Below are positions 37,564-42,142 of a stretch of DNA of 64,000 bases, piece by piece. The position numbers and the translations under genes were made by a program. Source of the stretch: Euglena gracilis. Lineage: Eukaryota > Euglenida > Euglenophyceae > Euglenales. Under the pieces are notes generated by a model. That model was given only the letters and a program-made list of their open reading frames with translations, was not told the origin of the DNA and did no database searches. The stretch's first letter is position 1. Every line of letters starts with the position of its first letter. The stretch lies in contig CP154957.1 in NCBI GenBank assembly GCA_039621445.1, forward strand, positions 2,164,504 through 2,228,503, given 5' to 3'.

Positions 37564-40500
37564 GTGTTGAAGTTGCTGCTGGTGCTGCATTTGCTGCTGC
37601 TGCTGCTGCTGCTGTAACTGTTGCTGTTGTAACTGCTGCTGTTGGAGCTGCTGTTGCTGAACGTACTGCTGCATGATGGCAGCGATCAAGGCCAGGGGCT
37701 GTGGCACCGCGCCCGTAACACAAAGTGGCTCAAATTCCCCAAATCAACCCGAAAGTGGTCTCATGCCGCAAACAAACCAAATGTGAAATTCAACAACTTA
37801 ATAAAACCTGAGAATTAATGCGACATAAAACGATTGGGCAAAAAAATCGAATAGTGAGAAGCGCTCATCAGCGTGGGTTGGAAGGGTTCGTTTGCAAACG
37901 CCCCTGATCTGAGCCTGGGACATCCCGGATCGCTGCAGCTGCATCATGTACGCCACGTAGGGGTTCACCCCAGCCCCCTGCGGCCCCTGCGGCTGAGCTG
38001 GGGGCTGCTGTGACGGCTGCTGAGGGCAAGCCGTCCACTGGGACAACCTTTTGGGGTCCGGAGACCCAAAAAAAAAAGGCTGAAAGAAGGGGCCCAAGGC
38101 CAGGTGGGGGGTTGGTTCAAACCTCCCCCTATGGTCAAAGGGGAGGGACAATCCGCAAAAACGACCGGATTTCGGTCCAGAAATTTGAGCAGGGTGCCGG
38201 GGTGCAAAGCGAAGGAAAGCGGGAAAATGCTTAATTTTTTGGGAACCAAAAAATTAAGTCAAAACCCCGAAAAATGCAAAAAAAATTTGGATGCTCAAGG
38301 AGAATTCATAGAATGAGAGTGAAAACGAACAGCCCCCCCCCCCCCCCAATGGGGGTTCCATCGACACACCCCAAAAATCAGCCCTGGGCCGCATTTCGGC
38401 GGGGCGGGGGAACAGCCGCAGCGATGGGAGGGTCCGACCGAACGCCGGTGCCCCGGCGGTCGTCCGGCAGGGGCGGCCTGGCCGGGCCCCGGCGCCGTCG
38501 GCCTCTGGCTGGTCGGGCGCCGGCGGTGCACTGGCAGGCGCGGCGACAGTGGCGGAGGCTTCGGTGGCTTCGGTGGCTTCGGCGGCGGCGGCTTCGGCGG
38601 GGGCCTCGGCCTCGGGCTGGCTGGCTGCCTCGGGGCCAGGCTGGGGGACCGAGGCGGCATCAACGCCGTCCCTCCTCCCCGGGAAACGGTCTCCAGCCTT
38701 GCGGAACGCACAGCCCTCCGCCTGGAAGTGTAATGCGTTCATGTCTTGGGCTGCTGAACATACTTTTAGCTCGGGCCCCGATCTAAAAGTATACATGAAA
38801 ACGTTTTCGCGGTCCCCGAGCCTCGGGGACCGCGAAAAAGTTTTCATGTCGTGTGCGCCGCGGAATGTCTTTTTGTGTGCCCTTGTGTGCCGCATTTCTT
38901 GCACCGCATGCACCCACTCCAGGCAACACGCAGGGAAGAAATTGAGTATGCAGGCAGCATACAGTTTCCTGGGGGCCAGATCAAGGGAAGAGAGTCGAAA
39001 ATTTCGACCACCAGCCAAACTCCAAAGTTGTGATTAGAAGCCTGCCTGAAAACAAGGATCGCAAGTTTTCTTCAATCAAGGAAATGTGCTTCTTCAACAA
39101 GAAAAATGCGAGTGCTGAAAAAAAATTCAGGAGACAGGGTACCACAGGGATGTATGGAAAGGCTTGGGACGTGTGAGGATCCCTGGTGATTGGCACCATG
39201 ACAATGAAAGGCAGGATTCTTCGAAACAGAAATCTTCGAAACCCTGGGGGTGGGTGAGGGCCCCCCCCCTTCCTGTATTCCGCATCCCGGGGGCTCCGAT
39301 TTTTAAGTCAAAAATTTCCGTCGGTGGTTTCGGCGCTGAAGGAATTTTCCTGTAGGTAAACCCAAAAACTTTGTGGCTGCTCAGAAAGCTGAATATCTGA
39401 TGCCCACTGTAGATTAGTTATGGGACGATTATTATTCATTTGACCCCCAAAGTGCACCCAGCAAACGAATTTGGGCCAAATTTCTGGGGCACAAAAAGTT
39501 TGGCTGGTGTCTAGAGCCCAAATACTCTGCCGGGGTCCAACCTGGGTTCGATATAAGGACAGGTGGGGGGGTGGTCCGGACCCCCCCCCTGCGGGCCAGG
39601 AGGGGGGGGGGGTGGGGGGGACACCCCCCCCACCTAAACAGTGGCGCGGTCTGGGTGACCGAAAAATTTTGACCCCCCAAAACGACCAAAAGTGCCATTT
39701 TGGGCAATTTTTGGGCAAAAATGTGCCAAAAATGCAAAAAAAATTCGCGCAAAGCGCCGGAGGAAAAAATTGACCCTTTTTGGGGGGGTCCCGGATACCC
39801 CCCCAGGGTTGGTCCGGACCCCCCTGGCAGGTGGGGGGGGGAGGTGGTCCGGACCCCCCCCCTGCGGGCCAGGAGGGGGGGGGGGTGGGGGGAGACACCC
39901 CCCAACCTAAACCATGTACGCCCTCCTTATATCAAACCCTGGGTCCAACGCCCCCTTCCAAAGACGAAGGGGACTTTGAAAGGACAAGGGTTTCCCAGCA
40001 AATCAGACTGCAGAAAAAAGATATTGTTCAGTAAGTTTCGGAGTTCCTTTCATAACGCCTCAGAAGTTTCCCTCAGAAAGACCCCCGCCCCACCCCACCA
40101 CCTAGATCAACCTTTGGGGGTCTTGGACCAACACCAATGGGTCACTCGGGTGGGGCTCTATCGGGCTCAGGTGGGCGATGAGTCAGTGCAGGCACCAAAG
40201 CCTGCTCCAGACCCGTCTCTGCCTCTGGGGCTGCTGGGGAATGGGGCGCAGGCGGGGAAACCGGCTCGGGGTCGGAGGGGGCTGGCACGTCCACCTCGGG
40301 TGCTCGCAGAAATGCCTGCCCATGGCACGTGCGAGGGGTGACTCCAGCTGTCCGGCTGCGGCCAAAAATGCGATGCAAAATGCAACAGATATTTGAGAAA
40401 ATAGAAATGGCACCCAAAGCGCGAGACAAATGCAACAAAATGAAAATGTCAAAAAATGGGAACATCCGCCTGCCCCTCATGCCAAATGCTGGGCGTCTCT

Positions 40501-40602
40501 GGCCGCAGGGCTCGACTCTTCGACTGACGGAGAAGCCACAGAGTCGCCTGCCGGGCTGTCGGGCCGCGTCGCCTCCGCCGGAGCCAACACGTCTTCCATC
40601 AT
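17673..40602 (-). CDS. Spliced gene: Gln-rich protein with acidic region and PHD finger (about 23 exons)
   Basis: Exon joining gives about 785 residues. The order is an Asp/Glu/Ser N-terminus, a Pro/Ala/Glu-rich segment, a short [20 protein letters not shown] helix, and a long Gln-rich region in some fifteen exons with interspersed Leu, Ala, His and Met. Then come an acidic run ([12 protein letters not shown]), a complete PHD finger and a basic KRK/KKRK tail suited to nuclear import. PHD fingers read histone H3 tails, so a chromatin-bound transcriptional cofactor is a reasonable inference. I do not recognise a named orthologue. The start is the first of two ATGs, with a splice acceptor 14 nt upstream. 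Introns are mostly nonconventional and at least one is GT-AG. Boundaries inside CAG-repeat exons may be off by a codon. The gene lies 1.4 kb downstream of the BAG gene on the same strand. Confidence 0.75.
17782..18368 (-). other. PHD-gene intron (last)
   Basis: It separates the PHD exon from the basic tail. The 3' end is CCAG and the 5' end lacks GT. No strong complementary ends were seen, so the exact borders are inferred from frame. The interior is AT-rich and unremarkable. Confidence 0.4.
18369..18529 (-). CDS. PHD gene, PHD-finger exon
   Basis: The exon encodes a complete C4HC3 zinc finger: CGMC, then CDGC, then WYHFEC, then WFCENC. The aromatic and acidic positions ([17 protein letters not shown]) fit the histone-tail-binding class. 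It begins exactly after CTG-GTCGG, and the preceding intron is a TIR element with a perfect 8-bp duplication. Confidence 0.9.
18530..18827 (-). mobile_element. PHD-gene intron that is a TIR element with perfect 8-bp duplication
   Basis: The element body is 18,535-18,824. On the plus strand it starts CAGGGGTTTTTTTTTTAAG and ends CGACTAAAAAAAAAAACCCTG. The flanks 18,527-18,534 and 18,825-18,832 are both CCGCCGAC. Read as an intron it is CGG-CAG...CTG-GTCGG. Removing it leaves one copy of the duplication and joins LCR to RAGRVTFSC in frame. The interior shares the GCGCCGTTGGCGCCGAA core with the 17,253 element. Confidence 0.9.
18828..18855 (-). CDS. PHD gene, 28-nt micro-exon
   Basis: It encodes SADSPALCR after an AG at 18,857-18,856 and ends at the GTCGG of the perfect duplication. 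It is open only in the frame that continues into the PHD exon. The upstream link to the acidic exon was not proved. Confidence 0.5.
18856..20156 (-). other. PHD-gene intron with R6 repeat
   Basis: It holds an R6 copy (18,892-19,052), an AT-rich segment and the G-run block at 19,680-19,710. No other exon was recognised. Confidence 0.4.
18892..19052. repeat. R6 TIR repeat copy
   Basis: It begins TTACCCCCCCCCCAGGAAAC and ends ACAATTTCCTGGGGGG, with internal TGACAGGTTGGC units. Related copies lie near 23,020-23,125, 23,640-23,740, 28,957-29,122 and 63,161-63,260. Confidence 0.7.
20157..20257 (-). CDS. PHD gene, acidic exon
   Basis: It encodes [20 protein letters not shown] and then [14 protein letters not shown], a dense Asp/Glu tract typical of chromatin-associated proteins. 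It begins after CTG-TTGCC in phase with the preceding Gln-rich exon. A conventional-looking tttttttgcag lies a few bases upstream but would break phase. The 3' border is approximate. Confidence 0.6.
20258..22391 (-). other. PHD-gene intron with dinucleotide microsatellite
   Basis: It begins ACA-CAG and ends CTG-TTGCC. It contains the large GT/GC tract at 21,873-22,320. The long His/Thr-like and Cys/Val-like frames here are products of the microsatellite. Confidence 0.5.
21873..22320. repeat. (GT)n microsatellite with CG interruptions
   Basis: About 450 bp of alternating purine-pyrimidine, mainly GT with GCGC blocks. Such tracts can adopt left-handed DNA. It lies inside an intron on the strand opposite to the gene. 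Confidence 0.95.
22392..22476 (-). CDS. PHD gene, Gln/Ala exon
   Basis: It encodes alternating AQ repeats followed by [13 protein letters not shown]. It enters after ATG-GCCCA and joins the previous exon as VQ|AQAQ in frame. The end could be 22,395 if a GTGACA donor is used instead of GTG|ACA-CAG. Confidence 0.7.
22477..22729 (-). mobile_element. PHD-gene intron that is a family-2 TIR element (CAT/ATG type)
   Basis: The body is 22,482-22,726. On the plus strand it starts CATACCATTGCTTTTTGATC and ends CTTAAGGAATGGTATG. The flanks are GCTTGGGC and GCTTGGAC (7/8). Read as an intron it starts AGC-CAT and ends ATG-GCCCA, so the usual CAG/CTG pair is replaced by CAT/ATG. The join is in frame. Confidence 0.85.
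22730..22772 (-). CDS. PHD gene, Gln-rich micro-exon
   Basis: The 43-nt exon reads [14 protein letters not shown]. It enters after CTG-CAGAC and exits before AGC-CAT. It continues the QEQLK repeats of the previous exon in frame. Confidence 0.7.
23176..23625. repeat. R5 repeat copy
   Basis: Same order and core (ATGTAGGCCACATTAAAACC) as the 4,149-4,645 copy, with C-runs at the left and G-runs at the right edge. Confidence 0.75.
23735..24050. repeat. R1 TIR repeat, diverged copy
   Basis: It begins ATGTCGAACGACCGGTAACC and ends near GGTGTCCTCTAACTGGGG plus a GTCGTTGGACAC. It carries the R1 core of GCGCCGAAAATTTTGGACAA and CAAAACCTCCGAAAA. It is more diverged than the five good copies. Confidence 0.65.
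24091..24146 (-). CDS. PHD gene, Gln/Lys/Glu repeat exon
   Basis: It encodes [18 protein letters not shown], heptad-like EQLK repeats. Entry is after CTG-GAACA and exit before GGC-CAG. Phases match both neighbours. Confidence 0.7.
24147..25827 (-). other. PHD-gene intron
   Basis: It begins GGA-CAT and ends CTG-GAACA. The stem is weak, with short CAG-like and TTGC/GCAA pairs. It contains AT-rich DNA and a C/G-run repeat with GGTCCAAACCAC palindromes (25,090-25,300). Confidence 0.4.
25828..25868 (-). CDS. PHD gene, Gln-rich micro-exon
   Basis: It encodes [13 protein letters not shown]. Entry lies near ATG-GTTGCC, which pairs with the CATCGG of the upstream intron start. The border departs from the standard spacing by a few bases, so the frame link is less certain. 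Confidence 0.5.
25869..27577 (-). other. PHD-gene intron with R1 repeat
   Basis: It begins ACT-CATCGG and ends CCGATG-GTTGCC (6-bp pairing). It contains an R1 copy at 26,809-27,207. Confidence 0.5.
26809..27207. repeat. R1 TIR repeat copy
   Basis: It starts TATGTCCAACGACCGGTAAC and ends GTCGTTGGACATAGGGGG, an inverted repeat bounded by TACCCC and GGGGTA. The core has GGCGCTTCGCGCCGAAAATT. Other copies are at 33,118, 46,267, 54,836 and (diverged) 57,355. Confidence 0.85.
27578..27683 (-). CDS. PHD gene, polyglutamine exon
   Basis: It encodes [20 protein letters not shown] then [15 protein letters not shown] from mixed CAG/CAA codons. Entry is after CTG-GCACC and is in frame with the previous exon (CT|A). 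Confidence 0.7.
27684..27963 (-). other. 280-nt nonconventional intron of PHD gene
   Basis: GCA-CAGGGAAGCA at the start pairs with TGCTTTCCTG-GCACC at the end over 10 bp with one G-U. Confidence 0.75.
27964..28012 (-). CDS. PHD gene, Gln-rich exon
   Basis: It encodes [16 protein letters not shown], between CTG-CCACC and GCA-CAG, in phase with both neighbours. Confidence 0.75.
28013..29720 (-). mobile_element. PHD-gene intron with TIRs and 7/8 duplication
   Basis: As an intron it starts GGC-CAGGCCGCTTTTTTC and ends GAAGAAAAGCCTG-CCACC. The flanking 8-mers are CCACCGGC and CCACCAGC. The length (1.7 kb) reflects later insertions, including an R6 copy at 28,957-29,122. Removal joins HH and QQLAAQ in frame. 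Confidence 0.75.
28957..29122. repeat. R6 repeat copy
   Basis: GGAAACTGTCACCTGACAGG on the left and GACAGTTTCCTGGGGG on the right are inverted. It is flanked by C-runs and G-runs. Confidence 0.7.
29721..29907 (-). CDS. PHD gene, Pro/Gln/Ala exon
   Basis: It encodes [20 protein letters not shown] followed by [18 protein letters not shown] units and ends AAAAHH. The 5' border is a conventional acceptor (cttccgttcctctcctcctg...ccgcag). Confidence 0.75.
29908..30484 (-). other. Probable conventional GT-AG intron of PHD gene
   Basis: It runs from AGG|GTTGGC to a pyrimidine-rich tract and CCGCAG. It has no CAG/CTG stem and joins in phase 0. It shows that both intron classes occur in one gene. Confidence 0.6.
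30485..30554 (-). CDS. PHD gene, acidic/Ser exon
   Basis: It encodes [20 protein letters not shown] then AHR, a likely disordered segment. The entry point (ATG-TCAGA) is inferred from phase. Confidence 0.55.
30555..30936 (-). other. PHD-gene intron, borders inferred
   Basis: The 5' side is GCC-CAGGG and the 3' side ATG-TCAGA. The stem is weak. Nothing notable lies inside. Confidence 0.4.
30937..31036 (-). CDS. PHD gene, Pro-rich exon
   Basis: It encodes [20 protein letters not shown] then [13 protein letters not shown]. Entry is after CTG-CCGCC. It joins the polyQ exon as C|AG in frame. The GC-rich third positions contrast with the flanking intron DNA. Confidence 0.7.
31037..31588 (-). other. 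Nonconventional intron of PHD gene
   Basis: AAA-CAGGCCAT pairs perfectly over 8 bp with ATGGCCTG-CCGCC. Confidence 0.75.
31589..31813 (-). CDS. PHD gene, longest polyglutamine exon
   Basis: The 225-nt exon encodes [20 protein letters not shown] and similar runs with AHQQHAVQ and AQQMAQ interruptions. The Gln frame was preferred over the Ala/Gly/Pro frame because both borders (CTG-GCGGG and AAA-CAG) and both phases fit it. Confidence 0.8.
31814..32381 (-). other. Nonconventional intron of PHD gene
   Basis: GAC-CATGGTCGGTGC at the start pairs with GCACCAACCTGGCGGG at the end: eleven pairs, one bulge and one mismatch. The interior is AT-rich with simple CCAAAAG units. Confidence 0.65.
32382..32480 (-). 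CDS. PHD gene, Gln-rich exon
   Basis: It encodes [20 protein letters not shown] then [12 protein letters not shown]. It exits before GAC-CAT in phase. The entry border is inferred from phase. Confidence 0.65.
32645..33050. repeat. (GAA)n and (AAT)n microsatellites
   Basis: About 300 bp of GAA with TAA interruptions, then about 90 bp of AAT units. GAA tracts can form triplex DNA. Confidence 0.95.
33118..33537. repeat. R1 TIR repeat copy
   Basis: TATGTCCAACGACCAGTAAC on the left and TCGTTGGACATAGGGG on the right, with the GGCGCTTCGCGCCGGGACCA core. It is inserted in AT-rich DNA next to the AAT microsatellite. Confidence 0.85.
34084..34140 (-). CDS. PHD gene, Gln-rich exon
   Basis: It encodes [19 protein letters not shown]. 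It enters after GTG-AGACG, whose GTG pairs with the CA of the upstream CAG (7 of 8 pairs overall). Both phases fit. Confidence 0.65.
34141..34829 (-). other. Nonconventional intron of PHD gene
   Basis: GGT-CAGGGCTT pairs with AAGCCGTG-AGACG with one mismatch. It carries a second, nested TIR element (34,441-34,711). Confidence 0.6.
34441..34711. mobile_element. Family-1 TIR element nested in an intron
   Basis: It starts CAGGGCTTTTTTAGGACCC and ends ACAAAACTTAAAAAAAATCTG. The flanks TACCCTGC and TACCCCAA match at 5/8. Confidence 0.55.
34830..34872 (-). CDS. PHD gene, Gln-rich micro-exon
   Basis: It encodes [14 protein letters not shown] between CTG-GCGCA and GGT-CAG. Phase 2 in, phase 1 out, matching both neighbours. 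Confidence 0.7.
34873..36999 (-). other. PHD-gene intron
   Basis: The start GGC-CATGGGTGGGC pairs with GCCCACTTCTG-GCGCA through GTGGGC/GCCCAC. The interior is AT-rich (35,150-35,550), with R4-like fragments near 36,180-36,500. Confidence 0.5.
37000..37121 (-). CDS. PHD gene, Gln and Gln-Ala exon
   Basis: It encodes [20 protein letters not shown] and further QA repeats, ending [10 protein letters not shown]. The start inside the CAG run may shift by one codon. Confidence 0.65.
37122..37533 (-). other. Nonconventional intron of PHD gene
   Basis: GGGGTGCCTT near the 5' end pairs perfectly over 10 bp with AAGGCACCCC near the 3' end, extended by CGGCC/GGCCG. The exact cut is blurred by CAG repeats. 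Confidence 0.55.
37534..37687 (-). CDS. PHD gene, polyglutamine exon
   Basis: It encodes [20 protein letters not shown] and long Gln runs with MQHQQQLQH. Entry is after CTG-GCCTT and joins SQAQ|IAAIM in frame. Confidence 0.8.
37688..37909 (-). other. 222-nt nonconventional intron of PHD gene
   Basis: GAT-CAGGGGC pairs with GCCCCTG-GCCTT over 7 bp. The flanking 8-mers GCTCAGAT and GCCTTGAT match at 5/8. Confidence 0.75.
37910..38021 (-). CDS. PHD gene, conserved-looking helix exon
   Basis: It encodes [20 protein letters not shown] then [17 protein letters not shown]. The [13 protein letters not shown] segment looks like an amphipathic helix and is the best non-repetitive handle for an orthologue search. 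Confidence 0.75.
38022..38510 (-). other. Nonconventional intron of PHD gene
   Basis: AGC-CAG at the start and TTG-CCCTC at the end (G-U in the motif). The flanking 8-mers CGACCAGC and CCCTCAGC match at 5/8. Confidence 0.5.
38511..38688 (-). CDS. PHD gene, Ala/Glu/Pro exon
   Basis: It encodes [20 protein letters not shown] and then an [18 protein letters not shown] low-complexity segment, ending PAPD. Entry is after CTG-GAGAC. Confidence 0.65.
38794..38848. repeat. Inverted repeat (hairpin)
   Basis: Arms of about 27 nt: CATGAAAACGTTTTCGCGGT on the left and ACCGCGAAAAAGTTTTCATG on the right, each joined to CCCCGAG/CTCGGGG at the centre. There is almost no loop. Confidence 0.85.
39545..39950. 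repeat. R2 TIR repeat copy B
   Basis: TTCGATATAAGGACAGGTGG on the left and CCTCCTTATATCAAACCCTG on the right. It is nearly identical to 15,073-15,475, suggesting recent duplication. Confidence 0.85.
40208..40339 (-). CDS. PHD gene, exon 2 (Pro/Glu-rich)
   Basis: It encodes [20 protein letters not shown] then [20 protein letters not shown]. Entry is after CTG-GAGTC and exit before GAG-CAG, phase 0 at both ends. Confidence 0.75.
40340..40494 (-). other. 155-nt nonconventional intron of PHD gene
   Basis: It starts GCC-CAG and ends CTG-GAGTC. The flanking 8-mers GAGACGCC and GAGTCACC match at 6/8. The smallest intron seen here. Confidence 0.7.
40495..40602 (-). CDS. PHD gene, first coding exon
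   Basis: It encodes [20 protein letters not shown] then [16 protein letters not shown]. The start is the first of two adjacent ATGs, the first codons after an AG acceptor 14 nt upstream. The segment is Ser/Glu/Pro-rich and probably disordered. Confidence 0.7.
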
Positions 40603-40630
40603 AATGGACAGGGTCCTGCGGAGGCCAAGC
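40603..40630 (-). promoter_or_regulatory. Putative spliced-leader trans-splice acceptor of the PHD gene
   Basis: TTGGCCTCCGCAG ends at 40,616, leaving a 13-nt 5' UTR before the ATG at 40,602. Euglenid mRNAs carry a spliced leader. A cap-proximal acceptor this close to the ATG fits that. Confidence 0.45.
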
Positions 40631-41971
40631 CAAAAGGGTGGGCAGGTGCATGTGTTTCTGCCAATCAATCCTGGAAGGGTTGGCACGAAGGAGAGAGAAC
40701 GTTGCCGCCCCTCCCCGCCCCCCTGCCTTTGGGGAGTGACTGGGGCAAGAAAGACATCGAGACAAATGGTGAAAACCTGAGGTTGCATCTCTTCGGGGTT
40801 GCATTTTTCCCTGAGGATGATGATTAATCGTCAAGCATCGTCAAATATCGGTGGACTGGAAACGGATGCGGCAATGGAAAAAGGTGAATACTGAGAGCAA
40901 TTTTTCTTCAGACTTTGGAACTTGAAACCAAAAAGAAGAACAAAATCAGCGGTGTTCAGTGAGCCCAAGGTCCATAGACAGTTTGGTGCCATCGATGCCA
41001 GTTTGAGCTGCCTTGTTGAAATTTCATTTGCTCAACCTCCTCGGTGTGACAGGCTTTCTGGATGCCGGGCCATTCGACATGCATTTGGGAGTGCGTGCCA
41101 GCACGAGTTCGCATGTTTCAAATTCATGCAACAGCAAAGGTTGTGCATCATTTTCATTCTGAATGGTCTGTTTTCCTTTTGCTCTGCATTGACACGGCAT
41201 GAAGCAAACATGCTTATTTCCTTGGCTTTGCATCAAGGAAGTCTGATTTGACAACGGGAGAAATTACTGATTCAGGTTGAATTGAATGTCACTGAGTTTG
41301 TTTTTATGTCATTTCACATGGAACTCTGGCATAGCTATTCTTTGAAAATTCTCAAATATCCGATAAAAAAAACTTTTCTGACAAAATAATTGGAAACAGA
41401 AAGCAAAATAAAAAATGGAAATGGATATTTGCTTGGGTTGTAAACTTTGGCTCTGACTTGCAAAGAAAACTGATTCATAAAAAGATTTTCATCTGGTGAT
41501 GCAGGGTAGAATTTTCAAAAGATGGTTTTGCAAACATTCTTCGTCTCTTGAAGGAAAGACTCAACAGAATCAGAACAAGATGCAGGGAAAAAAATGGTCG
41601 CAGCAGGATGGCGGGGCAGCGGACGCTCGTCGTTTTGTACCTGTCAGACATGTTTGTGTAGCAACCCATTGGGGTTTGCCTCCGGAAATGGAATGCAAGA
41701 AAAACAACAACAAAAACAACAACGTGGCAGGAGACAAGAGAGGGAGAAGACATATGAGCATGATTGCACTTCTGGGAGATTATCAGTCTGTAGATTACTG
41801 TTGCAAACGGTCACTTAAATGGACGTAAAAGACCAGTAATGGGGAAATCACCACTGGGTGAAACTGCAATATATGTCTGGGCTTGCCTCTAAACTGATGG
41901 ATTCTCAATTGAAGAAGGAAATTGCGTAAAATCATCTCAAAGGGATAATGTGTTGGCATATCCCCTTGCGG
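40631..41971. other. Intergenic DNA between BAG and PHD genes
   Basis: AT-rich, low in C/G runs and without recognised repeats. No open frame was supported as coding. It should hold the BAG-gene 3' UTR and polyadenylation site. Confidence 0.5.
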
Positions 41972-42142
41972 TCAGTCCCGGCAGCGGTGCTGTTGCAGTA
42001 AATCGGTCAGCTCGTGCACTTGCTGCACACGTGCCCGACGCATCTCGCGTTCCGCATCGGTGCGTGGCTCGAGGGGGTCAACGTGGTTCGTCAAGCACTG
42101 GAGCAGCATCTCGTTGAGGGCGATGAAGAGGGGCTCGTGGGC
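41972..42142 (-). CDS. BAG gene, exon 3 (BAG domain and stop)
   Basis: It reads AHEPLFIALNEMLLQCLTNH through a helix-breaking VDPLEPRTDAE to the Arg-rich helix and QHRCRD stop. Entry is after CTG-CAGCC, phase 0. Confidence 0.8.
   Translation of the reverse strand, partial: AHEPLFIALNEMLLQCLTNHVDPLEPRTDAEREMRRARVQQVHELTDLLQQHRCRD

Larger units (their letters stand above)
38689..40207 (-). other. PHD-gene intron with hairpin and R2 repeat
   Basis: GAG-CAGGCTT pairs with AAGGCTG-GAGAC except for one mismatch. It contains a near-perfect hairpin (38,794-38,848) and an R2 copy (39,545-39,950). Confidence 0.6.
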
